The notes beneath the pieces are model-generated. The model was not told the DNA's origin. It searched no databases and saw nothing but the letters and a program-made list of their open reading frames with translations. A program made the translations under genes and the position numbers. Shown one piece after another: positions 17,705 to 25,015 of a DNA stretch of 33,511 nt (positions are counted from its first letter, which is position 1; every line of letters starts with the position of its first letter). The DNA is from a virus: positions 1 to 33,511 of IMG/VR virus record IMGVR_UViG_3300025096_000068; one strand, given 5' to 3'.

Positions 17705-18018
17705 TTTTTAAGAACCTTTTCAGGATTATCTGCGAATCTCTTTCCTAGTTTTACTATTCCTGTTATCACCTCAGGTGAAATTACACCGATTATACCATAT
17801 GTAATAGCTTTATATAGTGATGAAATCTCAGTTTGCTCTAATATAAACCACGCAACGCCAGCTGCAATACCAGCTGTTAATATTTTTTTAAGTTGCTGGA
17901 GCCAAGTGTAGTTGTTTTCAGCAGATAGCATGCGCGCTAGCATAGCTCCTGCCCCGATTAAAGGCACGACCCAACCTCCTTGTAGAAACTCTTTTATTAA
18001 GGATTTTTCCGGCTCCAT
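17701..18018 (-). CDS. Holin-like membrane protein
   Basis: A 105-residue protein. The N-terminus MEPEKSLIKEFLQGGWVVPL, followed by IGAGAMLARMLS and two further hydrophobic stretches (about 46-60 and 71-89), resembles the LydA-like phage holin family (about 100 residues, two or three membrane spans). Holins permeabilise the inner membrane at the end of infection. The gene heads a two-gene unit with the next small membrane protein. CATAAATA (18033-18026) lies 7 nt upstream of the ATG, indicating late expression. No endolysin is visible nearby. Confidence 0.6.
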   Translation of the reverse strand: MEPEKSLIKEFLQGGWVVPLIGAGAMLARMLSAENNYTWLQQLKKILTAGIAAGVAWFILEQTEISSLYKAITYGIIGVISPEVITGIVKLGKRFADNPEKVLKK

Positions 18019-18025
18019 GTTATTA

Positions 18026-18033
18026 TATTTATG
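18026..18033 (-). promoter_or_regulatory. Late promoter CATAAATA
   Basis: 7 nt before ATG 18018 (holin-like); a short leader of about 2 nt. Confidence 0.75.
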
Positions 18034-18093
18034 TGTAAAAACACAGAGTTCTATAGAGTTGTATGTTTATTATTGATTTTATAATAATGTCCG

Positions 18094-18107
18094 TATAATA
18101 ATAAATA
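18094..18107 (+). promoter_or_regulatory. TATAAT -10 fused to ATAAATA
   Basis: TATAAT at 18094-18099 lies 8 nt before GTG 18108; ATAAATA at 18101-18107 abuts the GTG. A weak TTGATT at 18073 is 15 nt upstream of the -10. Confidence 0.5.
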
Positions 18108-18791
18108 GTGAAGATCAAATTCGACGAACCCACGCATACTTACACCCATATTGATACTGATAAGCCTTTTATATCTGTAACAACTTTACTAGGTAAATTC
18201 AAACAGCCCTTCGATAGACACGGCCACTCTAAAAGAGTAGCAGATAGAGAAGGAGTATCACAGGAGTTGGTATTAGAAATGTGGGAGGCAGAAAAAAATA
18301 GGGCATGCTCACGAGGTACTAACATTCATGCAGTGCTCGAGGATTATATTAATTTTGGTGAGGTAGAAGGTGAGTGGGGATGGTTATGCAAGTCATATGA
18401 TAAAGCTGTAGAACGATCGGTTGACTCATTTAAAACCGTTCTAAGTGAAAATCTACTATACAATGAAGAGCATGCCATTGCCGGCACTGCAGATTTAATT
18501 TATGAACATAAAAACGAATTTACAATCGGCGACTTTAAGACAAATAAGAGATTTAGATTTAGCTCACCCTACTCAGAACGTTTAAAAGACCCTGTAAGCC
18601 ATCTTCATAACTGTGAATTTAATTTGTATGGTTTGCAGCTGTCTCTGTATGCTTATCTCTATGAAAAAATGTCTGGTAAGAGGTGTAGGAAGTGTGTAAT
18701 CTTTTATCTAAACGATGATAGATTTATTTCCTATCACATAAATTATATGAAGGCAGAAGTGGAAGCTATTTTAGCTAGTATAAATAAATAG
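18108..18791 (+). CDS. PD-(D/E)XK superfamily exonuclease (RecB/Cas4-like fold)
   Basis: A 227-residue protein. The motifs run in canonical order: His74 in SRGTNIHAVLEDY, Asp129 in AIAGTADLIYE, Asp142 and Lys144 in IGDFKTNK, and GLQLSLYAYLY (Q177...Y181, the QxxxY motif). These are the catalytic residues of RecB/AddB-type nucleases. A role in phage recombination or host DNA degradation is likely. The start is GTG at 18108. Upstream lies TATAATAATAAATA (18094-18107), a -10 box fused to a late-like motif. The gene diverges from the lysis pair and probably opens the rightward metabolic unit. Three cysteines near 197-202 are not arranged like the Cas4 iron-sulphur cluster. Confidence 0.8.
   Translation: MKIKFDEPTHTYTHIDTDKPFISVTTLLGKFKQPFDRHGHSKRVADREGVSQELVLEMWEAEKNRACSRGTNIHAVLEDYINFGEVEGEWGWLCKSYDKAVERSVDSFKTVLSENLLYNEEHAIAGTADLIYEHKNEFTIGDFKTNKRFRFSSPYSERLKDPVSHLHNCEFNLYGLQLSLYAYLYEKMSGKRCRKCVIFYLNDDRFISYHINYMKAEVEAILASINK
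18783..18790 (+). promoter_or_regulatory. Late promoter AATAAATA
   Basis: 5 nt before ATG 18796; overlaps the nuclease stop codon. Confidence 0.65.
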
Positions 18792-18795
18792 CGAT

Positions 18796-18999
18796 ATGAA
18801 GCGAACTGCTGTTCTTAAAAAGTTTGATAAAGAGGTAGAAAGTTTATGGGACGTTCTGTATAACATTAAAGATTTGCTAGAAAATACGGACGACTATGAA
18901 TTAGCTGAATTAGCTGGAAAGTTCTTAGATCAGATTTCGGAAGGGTTTGAAAGCGGAGACGTTACTATTGAGGAGATTAGAGATCAAATATCAGGTTGA
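18796..18999 (+). CDS. Small acidic helical protein of unknown function
   Basis: A 67-residue, strongly acidic, all-helical protein (KKFDKEVESLWDVLYNIKDLL then two more helices). I do not recognise a family. It begins 4 nt after the nuclease gene. Immediately upstream, AATAAATA (18783-18790) overlaps the nuclease stop codon and ends 5 nt before the ATG, so it appears to have its own late promoter. The adjacency would fit an accessory or inhibitor of the nuclease, but that is a guess. Confidence 0.6.
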   Translation: MKRTAVLKKFDKEVESLWDVLYNIKDLLENTDDYELAELAGKFLDQISEGFESGDVTIEEIRDQISG

Positions 19000-19016
19000 T
19001 TTTATAAAATATACCT

Positions 19017-19027
19017 TATAATAAATA
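19017..19027 (+). promoter_or_regulatory. Composite -10/late motif before guaC
   Basis: TATAAT (19017-19022) overlaps AATAAATA (19020-19027); the ATG is 9 and 4 nt downstream respectively. Confidence 0.55.
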
Positions 19028-19031
19028 AGGA

Positions 19032-20075
19032 ATGCGTATAGAAACTGATCTTAAGTTAGACTTTGATGATGTACTTATTAGGCCAAAGAGGTCTACACTC
19101 GCATCAAGAAGAGATGTAGATCTGCGTAGGTCGTATAACTTTCTACACGGTGGTTCATATTTTGAAGGTATACCTATTATGGCCGCCAATATGGACGGCG
19201 TTGGAGAGTTAGAAGTTGGTGAAACACTTTCATCATTAAACCTGTTTACCTGCTATAAAAAGGATATTGATGAAGGCTCTCTAATAGAAGCACTCAGATC
19301 CGATCATAGATTCGATGTCGCTGTTACTATAGGGAGAAATGATTATGACTTCGATAAACTTGGGCGCATTAGTAAACATGTGACAGTTAAGAATATTTGC
19401 ATAGATGTTGCAAATGGATATAGTCAAGCGTTTGTAGACTTTGTAACAAAGGTCAGAGATAACTACCCTGACTCAAATATATTTGCTGGTAATGTTGTTA
19501 CAGGTGAGATGGTCGAAGAGCTACTATTAGCTGGGGCAGATGTAGTTAAGGTTGGAATTGGATCTGGGAGCGTATGTACAACTAGAATTAAAACAGGTGT
19601 AGGTTATCCTCAGTTTAGTTGCATTGCTGAATGTGCTGATGCTGCTCATGGCCTCAATGGTCATATTATTGCCGATGGCGGATGTACTACACCTGGTGAC
19701 GTAGCTAAAGCATTTGGAGCAGGAGCTGATTTTGTAATGCTCGGATCTATGTTAGCAGGGTCGACAGAAGGAGGCGGTGAAAAGGTTACGATCCTTGATA
19801 AGGAGTATGTTGAGTTCTATGGTATGAGTAGTAAGAAGGCTAATGAAAAGCACAGCGGTGGGTTAAAAGACTATAGGACATCTGAAGGCAGGAGAGTTGC
19901 TATACCGTATAAAGGTCCCATGGAGGACATTGTACAGGATATTTTAGGAGGTGTGAGAAGCGCTTGCACATACGCCGGCGCCTCAAAACTAAAGCATTTA
20001 AGTAAGTGTGCTACCTTTGTAAGATGTACTAAGACTCATAGTAAGATATATGAGTCTAATACTTTAGAAATTTAA
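19032..20075 (+). CDS. guaC: GMP reductase
   Basis: A 347-residue protein, the same length as E. coli GuaC. It is an (alpha/beta)8 barrel of the IMPDH/GMPR family without CBS domains. The catalytic loop GIGSGSVCTTRIKTGVGYPQ (175-194) holds Cys182. IIADGGCTTPGDVAKAFGAG and VMLGSMLAG form the phosphate-binding region, and YGMSSKKANEKHSGG is the GMPR-type flap. The enzyme converts GMP to IMP with NADPH, releasing ammonia, and so moves purine from G to A. It heads a tight operon: the next ATG overlaps its TAA. TATAAT (19017-19022) overlaps a late-like AATAAATA (19020-19027) just upstream. GMPR rather than IMPDH is supported by length and end-to-end resemblance to GuaC. Confidence 0.92.
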   Translation: MRIETDLKLDFDDVLIRPKRSTLASRRDVDLRRSYNFLHGGSYFEGIPIMAANMDGVGELEVGETLSSLNLFTCYKKDIDEGSLIEALRSDHRFDVAVTIGRNDYDFDKLGRISKHVTVKNICIDVANGYSQAFVDFVTKVRDNYPDSNIFAGNVVTGEMVEELLLAGADVVKVGIGSGSVCTTRIKTGVGYPQFSCIAECADAAHGLNGHIIADGGCTTPGDVAKAFGAGADFVMLGSMLAGSTEGGGEKVTILDKEYVEFYGMSSKKANEKHSGGLKDYRTSEGRRVAIPYKGPMEDIVQDILGGVRSACTYAGASKLKHLSKCATFVRCTKTHSKIYESNTLEI

Positions 20076-20944
20076 TGAAAAAGAAGATATTAATTATAGG
20101 CTACGGTTATGTGGGAGGCTACTTATACGAAAGACTCACACATAATAAAAATTGCGATGTAACGATAGTAAAGAGAGAGTTTCTCGATTACTCAAACTCT
20201 ACAGAAGTGGAAGGGTGGCTAAGGACAAAAAAGGATCACTTTAACTATATTATTAATTGTTCCGGCTTTACTGGGCGCCCTAATGTTGATGAAGGTGAAA
20301 AGAAACCTGAGTTGTGTTATGAGCTTAACACATTTACCCCGCTTCGAATTAGTAATCTTTGCAAGACATATAATATAGGTTACATACATATTTCTTCAGG
20401 TTGTATATATACAGGATACGACCATCCTTTTAGCGAAGATGAAGAACCAAATTTTGGATTGTTTAATCCGGAATCTTCAACGTATTCTAAGAGTAAGCAT
20501 GCATTTGAATTAGGGAGTGATTATGGGTTAATTCTTAGAGTAAGAATGCCTTTTTGTGATAAACTACATGACAGATCATACCTCACTAAAATTCTAAAAT
20601 ATAATAATTTAATTAACAACGTTAATTCTAAAACCTACATCCCACAGCTTTTAGATTTTATTGAACATGTATTAGATAAAGGGTATAACACTAGAAAAAA
20701 AGATATAGTTAATTTTGTTCACCCTAATGCACTAGCTACAGACGCAATAACAGAGCTCATGAAGGCCTACGATTTAAAAAATCCAAAGTGGGAATGGGTA
20801 ACTTTTGATGATCTTAATTGTGCTGCTAATAGATCTAATTGTGTAATGTCGGTAGAGAAGCTTCAGACAGAGTACAAATTTAATATTTGGGATGAAGAAG
20901 TTGCTATCCAATCAGCGCTGACTAATATAATAACGGATGAGTAG
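20075..20944 (+). CDS. NDP-4-keto-6-deoxysugar 3,5-epimerase/4-reductase-like (RHM C-terminal/RmlD type)
   Basis: A 289-residue extended short-chain dehydrogenase. IIGYGYVGGYL (7-17) is the NAD(P) glycine motif. CSGFTGRPNVDEGEKKP (62-78) and ISSGCIYTGYDHPF (106-119) closely resemble the plant UER1/RHM C-terminal domain and its giant-virus homologues. YSKSK (137-141) provides the catalytic Tyr137 and Lys141. LRVRMPFCDKLHDRSYLTKI is also family-typical. In those proteins the domain does both C3/C5 epimerisation and C4 reduction, yielding NDP-L-rhamnose. With the RmlB-like gene at 21371 this gives a two-enzyme route. It overlaps both neighbours by a few bases, which is an operon arrangement. Confidence 0.8.
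   Translation: MKKKILIIGYGYVGGYLYERLTHNKNCDVTIVKREFLDYSNSTEVEGWLRTKKDHFNYIINCSGFTGRPNVDEGEKKPELCYELNTFTPLRISNLCKTYNIGYIHISSGCIYTGYDHPFSEDEEPNFGLFNPESSTYSKSKHAFELGSDYGLILRVRMPFCDKLHDRSYLTKILKYNNLINNVNSKTYIPQLLDFIEHVLDKGYNTRKKDIVNFVHPNALATDAITELMKAYDLKNPKWEWVTFDDLNCAANRSNCVMSVEKLQTEYKFNIWDEEVAIQSALTNIITDE
20926..20931 (+). promoter_or_regulatory. Possible internal -10 TATAAT
   Basis: 5 nt before ATG 20937, within the end of the reductase gene. No GGAAC element. Confidence 0.35.
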
Positions 20945-21374
20945 AGAAATTTTAGGGTTTACTGCAGGTAATTTTGATCTATTACACCCTGGGTACATTA
21001 GATGCTTTAGAGAAGCTAAAAGACATTGCGATAGGTTTATTGTCTTTCTTCAAATAGATCCGTCTCTTCATAGAAAGAGTAAGTATAAGCCAGTTATCTC
21101 TCTGTACAATAGATATGAAGCATTAATGTCTATTAAGTATATTGATGACGTTTATACATATCAAACTGAGGAAGAGTTGTATGATTTAATAAAATTCTGG
21201 AGGCCTGATATTCGTATTCTAGGAGAAGATTATATCGGTAAGCCTTTTACAGGAGATGATCTCCCTCCGAGAATTGTTTACACTACACGGTCGCATGGCT
21301 GGTCTACCACCAAATTAAAAGATCAAATTACAAAGCAGACTATTAAGCAAAACCCTGATATTTTTAAAAAATGA
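20937..21374 (+). CDS. Cytidylyltransferase-like nucleotidyl transferase
   Basis: A 145-residue protein. The N-terminal motif GFTAGNFDLLHPGYIRCF (7-24) is the cytidylyltransferase HxGH motif with the last His replaced by Tyr (HPGY, 17-20). The second signature RSHGWSTTKLKD (about 117-128) corresponds to the ISSTxI region. The length matches glycerol-3-phosphate cytidylyltransferases (about 130). It would couple a phosphorylated small molecule or sugar phosphate to CMP or AMP. TATAAT (20926-20931) ends 5 nt before the ATG and may give an internal promoter. The gene sits between two deoxysugar genes, so activation of a sugar or polyol phosphate is likely. The Tyr substitution makes activity uncertain. 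Confidence 0.7.
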   Translation: MSREILGFTAGNFDLLHPGYIRCFREAKRHCDRFIVFLQIDPSLHRKSKYKPVISLYNRYEALMSIKYIDDVYTYQTEEELYDLIKFWRPDIRILGEDYIGKPFTGDDLPPRIVYTTRSHGWSTTKLKDQITKQTIKQNPDIFKK

Positions 21375-22360
21375 GCACATATGTTGTAACTGGAGGATGT
21401 GGCTTTATTGGGTCATATGTAATGAAAGAGCTGGTAGAGAGTACAGCTACAGATACCTTTATCTATAATATCGATAAAATGGGAGTTGGCTCTTCCGAAG
21501 AGAATGTTGTAGAGGATGAGAGAGTAGAGAATCATTTTATGGATATTGCTAATGGTGATGCTTGGAGGCTTCACATGGCTGATCCTTTAGACTTTATATC
21601 AAGAGATGTTGACTATGTAATTCATTTAGCTGCTGAGTCTCATGTTGATCGATCTATTGATAACCCTTTAGCGTTTGTTGATTCCAATTTAAAAGGTACA
21701 GCTAATATACTCGAATTAGTAAGAAAACATAAAGCTAGGATGGTTCACGTTTCGACAGACGAAGTATATGGTCATTTAGGAAAGGAAGATCCTCCGTTTA
21801 CAGAAGAGAGTCCTCTTGCTCCTAGGTCTCCTTACTCGGCAACTAAAGCTGGTTCTGATCTTCTAGTACGATCTTACATTGAAACGTTTGGTATTGATGC
21901 TTCTATTACAAGATGTTGTAACAACTATGGTCCTCGACAAGGGGATGAAAAATTAATACCTACTGTTATTAGATCAATTGTTAAGGGGGATAAGATACCA
22001 GTATACGGGACGGGGGAGAATATTAGAGAGTGGATTCATGCGGAAGATCATGCTAAGGCTATTATTGAAGTATTATATGATGACGTCCCAGCGCATGTAT
22101 ACAATATTCCAGGAAACGAAACATGTCCAAATATTCGGCTCATTAATAATATAATTGATGAGCTTGAATTACTATACCCTGAATATAAAAGAGAACGAGA
22201 AGGAGCAAGAATTGAATATATCGAGTTTGTTACAGATAGAAAAGGTCATGATTTTAAATATGAGCTCTCCACCAAACATAACTTGGAGGCTGTGAAGCGT
22301 CAGCAAGACTTCTCTATTGAGGATACAATAAAGTATTATGTTGAAAAATATAAAGCTTAA
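21371..22360 (+). CDS. rmlB: NDP-glucose 4,6-dehydratase (RmlB-like)
   Basis: A 329-residue extended short-chain dehydrogenase. TGGCGFIGSY (7-16) binds NAD. HLAAESHVDRSI (85-96) and STDEVYG (128-134) are RmlB signatures. Tyr155 and Lys159 in SPYSATKA are catalytic. RCCNNYGPRQ and RDKGHD-like DRKGHDFKYEL match the dTDP-glucose 4,6-dehydratase family (about 340-360 residues). It produces NDP-4-keto-6-deoxyglucose, the substrate for the reductase encoded at 20075. Its ATG overlaps the upstream stop by 4 nt (ATGA). The 3' end overlaps the oppositely directed gene at 22357 by 4 nt. Confidence 0.92.
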   Translation: MSTYVVTGGCGFIGSYVMKELVESTATDTFIYNIDKMGVGSSEENVVEDERVENHFMDIANGDAWRLHMADPLDFISRDVDYVIHLAAESHVDRSIDNPLAFVDSNLKGTANILELVRKHKARMVHVSTDEVYGHLGKEDPPFTEESPLAPRSPYSATKAGSDLLVRSYIETFGIDASITRCCNNYGPRQGDEKLIPTVIRSIVKGDKIPVYGTGENIREWIHAEDHAKAIIEVLYDDVPAHVYNIPGNETCPNIRLINNIIDELELLYPEYKREREGARIEYIEFVTDRKGHDFKYELSTKHNLEAVKRQQDFSIEDTIKYYVEKYKA

Positions 22361-22845
22361 AGCTTGTTTGGATCTACCTCGAAGAATTTTAAGAGCATTT
22401 CCTCTTCAGTCATCTCCTGCTCTACTATAGTTTCCTCTTTTGTCTCTTCTGCATCACTGTAGTATTTGTAGATGTCTTCCTCCTCCATACTGTAATCAAA
22501 GTTAGTTGATGTAGCAACAGTTGTATCAAACTTCGATCTAATATCACCAATGATAGTATGTTTGAGCTGCTTAACAGCATTATCTTTCTCTGCTCTCTCA
22601 AGAAAATCAGTTACATTATCTTTTGTAAATTTTCCTTTTAAGGTTTCAAAAGGGTCAGGGTATGCACTCCAAATGTGATGAACAAGATACTTTTGCGTAA
22701 TCATTGCGCAGTCTCTAATAACATAGTAAGCTGATTTATTTTGAATCTCTACGCCAATATCCGGCTTCTTATGAGCACGTTCAGCGGGACCCAAAAGCTT
22801 TGCTTGTTTTTCTGAGCTATTGTCTAATATAATCTGTTCTAACAC
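22357..22845 (-). CDS. Late-expressed protein of unknown function
   Basis: A 162-residue acidic protein, mostly helical, with a conserved-looking middle (YYVIRDCAMITQKYLVHHIW, about 39-58) and a Glu-rich C-terminus. The open frame extends to 23076, but I place the start at GTG 22845 because CATAAATA (22858-22851) ends exactly 5 nt upstream. The longer form would also run across the oppositely directed gene at 22897. Late expression on the strand of the virion block suggests a structural or assembly role. No family is recognised. Confidence 0.65.
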   Translation of the reverse strand: MLEQIILDNSSEKQAKLLGPAERAHKKPDIGVEIQNKSAYYVIRDCAMITQKYLVHHIWSAYPDPFETLKGKFTKDNVTDFLERAEKDNAVKQLKHTIIGDIRSKFDTTVATSTNFDYSMEEEDIYKYYSDAEETKEETIVEQEMTEEEMLLKFFEVDPNKL

Positions 22846-22850
22846 GCTAT

Positions 22851-22858
22851 TATTTATG
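22851..22858 (-). promoter_or_regulatory. Late promoter CATAAATA
   Basis: 5 nt before GTG 22845; shortens the apparent 239-codon frame to 162 residues. Confidence 0.8.
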
Positions 22859-22871
22859 TTGCAATGCATAA

Positions 22872-22887
22872 GGAACCAGCTTATAAT
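22872..22887 (+). promoter_or_regulatory. GGAACC-N4-TATAAT promoter
   Basis: GGAACC, AGCT, TATAAT; 9 nt before ATG 22897. Confidence 0.65.
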
Positions 22888-22896
22888 GAAAAGGAA

Positions 22897-23085
22897 ATGC
22901 CTAAACGTAGACCACCCATAAAACCGTTTGTTTATGGAAAATATCTTGTTGAATATAGAGAAAAAAAGGGCGATCTGCTCCGGTTCTATAAGGAACACAT
23001 TGATAATTATAAGGTGGCGGAAAAAATTTGCGAAAAGCTCTCGAGAGAGGGTTACTATGAACCAGTTATTAAACAAGTTGGATGA
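22897..23085 (+). CDS. Small basic protein of unknown function
   Basis: A 62-residue Lys/Arg-rich protein (MPKRRPPIKPFVYGKYL...). An upstream in-frame ATG at 22864 is possible, but GGAACC-AGCT-TATAAT (22872-22887) lies between the two ATGs, and the second ATG is 9 nt beyond the -10. The stop (TGA) overlaps the ATG of the metallopeptidase-like gene by 4 nt, so the two are co-transcribed and coupled. Confidence 0.6.
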   Translation: MPKRRPPIKPFVYGKYLVEYREKKGDLLRFYKEHIDNYKVAEKICEKLSREGYYEPVIKQVG

Positions 23086-23531
23086 TTAAATTTCTCCCAT
23101 CAAGAAGAATAAAAAAGGAGACAGGAATCGATTTTATGCTCTTAAGTAAGATTTGTACTGATGTCTTTGAAAGGGGGTTTAAGAGAAAGATCAATGTTTA
23201 TTGTAAGGTCTGGAGGAGTAAGGAAAAGGAGACGTCAACTATGGAGTGCATTAAAGGTCGGTGTCACTTCACAATGCACTTAGATACTGCGGGTGATGAG
23301 AGATATGTTTTTGGGAGTATTCTCCATGAATTAAGACACGCGTTTCAAGAATATCTGTTTAAGTTTACTACTATCGCGAGGTTTACTTCTTATACTGCTT
23401 ACTATAAATCTCTCGAAGAGCGAGATGCCAGAAAGCAAGAGAAGCTAACTAGTGAGATTATTAAGATTTATGATAATTATGAGAAAGCCGACGAAAAATT
23501 TAGAGAATTTAACTTAAAGGAACTAGGTTAA
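23082..23531 (+). CDS. Zincin-like putative metallopeptidase
   Basis: A 149-residue protein with an HExxH zinc site: LHELRHAFQ, giving His82, Glu83 and His86. A likely third ligand is Glu112/Glu113 in YYKSLEERDAR, about 26-30 residues downstream, as in gluzincin-type small peptidases such as ImmA/IrrE. A strand before the helix (RYVFGSIL) fits the zincin fold. There is no signal peptide, so action in the cytoplasm is expected. Substrate unknown. It is coupled to the small basic protein upstream. The promoter of the DUF932 gene overlaps its last codons. Confidence 0.6.
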   Translation: MIKFLPSRRIKKETGIDFMLLSKICTDVFERGFKRKINVYCKVWRSKEKETSTMECIKGRCHFTMHLDTAGDERYVFGSILHELRHAFQEYLFKFTTIARFTSYTAYYKSLEERDARKQEKLTSEIIKIYDNYEKADEKFREFNLKELG

Positions 23532-23534
23532 AAT
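23519..23534 (+). promoter_or_regulatory. GGAACT-N4-TAAAAT promoter
   Basis: Overlaps the last codons of the metallopeptidase-like gene; the DUF932 ATG is 30 nt downstream. Confidence 0.6.
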
Positions 23535-23564
23535 AAGAGAGTAGAACAAACAACAAATAAAAAA

Positions 23565-24404
23565 ATGGGATTCTTAACAGAAATCAAAACACTAGAAGAA
23601 GTACCTCGCTTTGAGGTAGAAAAAGCGCCGCTTGTTAATCCAGCTGGCGAACACAACGGAGTATTTGCTTTGCAACGCTCTGATAACGGGGCACACCTCG
23701 GGTCGTGCGGTAAAAAGTATCGTCCAATTCAGATGGATGAGATGTTTGACATTCTCAACACTGCCAGTGACGAAGTAGGTGGTATTAACCATACAGGCTA
23801 CACTTTTGCTGGAGATGGTAAGAGGGTTGTGGTACAGTCCAAACTCGGCGAGCCGATTGATGTTCAAGGTGACAAGGTAGATGGTTATTTCTACACTGTT
23901 ATTGATCACACTGGAATGAGTTCCAATAAGTGTGCTCCTTCCACACAGCGTATTGCTTGTGACAATGCTCTTCATTTGATTGAAAAGCGTCGAGGTGATA
24001 ATCTTCGCCATTCTGAAACCTTCGATAGTAATGTCAAGGGTATGATTGGTAGGATTATTCGCAACATTAAAGACTTCACTGGGTTCGGTGACACTATCAA
24101 GTTCTTGAAGGGCTCTAAGTTTTCACGCAACCAGATGACTAAGCTTACTCAGTTGCTCATCCCAGTTGAAAAGGATGAGTCCACTCGTAGGATTAATCAG
24201 CGAGAAGGTATCGTTGAGCTCTACGAATCCGGTCAAGGTAACATAGGAGAGTCTCGTTGGGATGCTCTAAATGCTTTCACTGAGTTCGAAACTCACAAAC
24301 GCAGACAGTCTCCGGAGAAGCTCGTAAGGTCCCTCATGGGCAATACACTCTCCACTAAAGCGCTCCGAGTGCTAAGGGAGCCGAAGATCCAGTGGGCGGG
24401 ATAA
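23565..24404 (+). CDS. DUF932 phage/plasmid-like protein
   Basis: A 279-residue protein resembling the DUF932 (phage/plasmid-like TIGR03299) family. It has LGSCGKKYRPIQMDEMFDIL near 47-66, then GKRVVVQSKLGEP, a DGYFYTVIDHTGMSSNK strand-loop (about 107-123), CAPSTQRIACDNAL, and a Lys/Arg-rich helical C-terminus. Function in the family is unknown. The coding sequence uses more C- and G-ending codons than its neighbours, suggesting high expression or separate origin. The promoter GGAACT-AGGT-TAAAAT (23519-23534) leaves a leader of about 23 nt, which is exceptional here. AACAAATA (23552-23559), 5 nt before the ATG, may be a weak late motif. Confidence 0.75.
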   Translation: MGFLTEIKTLEEVPRFEVEKAPLVNPAGEHNGVFALQRSDNGAHLGSCGKKYRPIQMDEMFDILNTASDEVGGINHTGYTFAGDGKRVVVQSKLGEPIDVQGDKVDGYFYTVIDHTGMSSNKCAPSTQRIACDNALHLIEKRRGDNLRHSETFDSNVKGMIGRIIRNIKDFTGFGDTIKFLKGSKFSRNQMTKLTQLLIPVEKDESTRRINQREGIVELYESGQGNIGESRWDALNAFTEFETHKRRQSPEKLVRSLMGNTLSTKALRVLREPKIQWAG

Positions 24405-24625
24405 ATATTCATAGAGTCTTAATACCTCCATCCCCATATGGGGATGGGGTGTTGATTCAAGCCCAATACACTTTAGATAAAAAAGATGTTAATGTTTTCA
24501 AACTACAAGTATATACTATAGTTGACGGTATAATTGGAAACGATATCGGAGAAGATCTTGATTTAATTAGCCACCTCTTTATAACAAAATTAGTTGAAGC
24601 AGATTTTAATGAAACAATCATATGA
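24392..24625 (+). CDS. Hypothetical protein
   Basis: A 77-residue protein from GTG 24392, overlapping the DUF932 gene by 13 nt. An alternative start is GTG 24449 (58 residues, MLIQAQYTLDKKD...), just after a 20-nt perfect palindrome at 24428-24447. The core is beta-strand rich with an acidic C-terminal helix. No family is recognised. The stop overlaps the next ATG (ATGA). The start is uncertain. Confidence 0.5.
   Translation: MGGINIHRVLIPPSPYGDGVLIQAQYTLDKKDVNVFKLQVYTIVDGIIGNDIGEDLDLISHLFITKLVEADFNETII
24428..24447. repeat. 20-nt perfect palindrome
   Basis: CCATCCCCAT followed directly by ATGGGGATGG. It lies near the start of a small ORF, 1 nt before an alternative GTG start at 24449. Confidence 0.85.
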
Positions 24626-24804
24626 ACGGTAAAATTGGAGAGTTCACGTTTGAGTTAGATACCACGTTAAGCAGAATTGATGTATATCAACGCGGAGAAG
24701 GTTCAGAACCATCGTGGTATATTTCCGTAGGTCGCGACATTGATGAGAAAGATTTTCATTATGAGATAATGGATTGGTATTCTAAGAAAACTGAGGAGTC
24801 ATAA
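24622..24804 (+). CDS. Hypothetical protein
   Basis: A 60-residue acidic protein with alternating strands (GEFTFELDTTLSRIDVYQRG) and an aromatic segment (PSWYISVG). It is translationally coupled to the gene before it through ATGA and is followed by the GGAACC-type promoter of the next gene. Not recognised. Confidence 0.5.
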   Translation: MNGKIGEFTFELDTTLSRIDVYQRGEGSEPSWYISVGRDIDEKDFHYEIMDWYSKKTEES

Positions 24805-24820
24805 GGAACCTCAGTATAAT
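24805..24820 (+). promoter_or_regulatory. GGAACC-N4-TATAAT promoter
   Basis: GGAACC, TCAG, TATAAT; 6 nt before ATG 24827, predicted leaderless. Confidence 0.7.
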
Positions 24821-24826
24821 AAAGGT

Positions 24827-25015
24827 ATGACAATAAAGCTTACCGAATCTGATAAAGCGTACGCGCGCCAGCACGGTTTAACTTTCGGAGAAATGAGAGG
24901 ATTTGTAGAGGATCAAATCAAAGAGGAGGAGATGATAAAGACCTACTACGAGCAGCAGCAGAAGGAACATGAAGATTTTAAGAATTCCCCTCAAGCTATT
25001 TATGCAGCATGGTAA
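24827..25015 (+). CDS. Small helical protein of unknown function
   Basis: A 62-residue protein, helical and Glu/Gln-rich in its second half (QIKEEEMIKTYYEQQQKEHE). TATAAT at 24815-24820, preceded at 4 nt by GGAACC (24805-24810), ends 6 nt before the ATG, so the mRNA should begin at the start codon. A short basic ORF overlaps its end. Function unknown. Confidence 0.6.
   Translation: MTIKLTESDKAYARQHGLTFGEMRGFVEDQIKEEEMIKTYYEQQQKEHEDFKNSPQAIYAAW

Noticed and set aside
22992-23007. GGAACA-CATT-GATAAT match to the GGAAC promoter class
   Set aside because: It lies within a coding sequence, has two deviations and no start codon nearby.
22846-23076. Longer N-terminus for the minus-strand gene ending at 22357
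   Set aside because: The late motif at 22858-22851 is 5 nt before GTG 22845, and the extension would overlap two plus-strand genes.
24400-24407. GATAAATA late motif
   Set aside because: No start codon stands at the usual 5-6 nt; probably chance overlap with the DUF932 stop.
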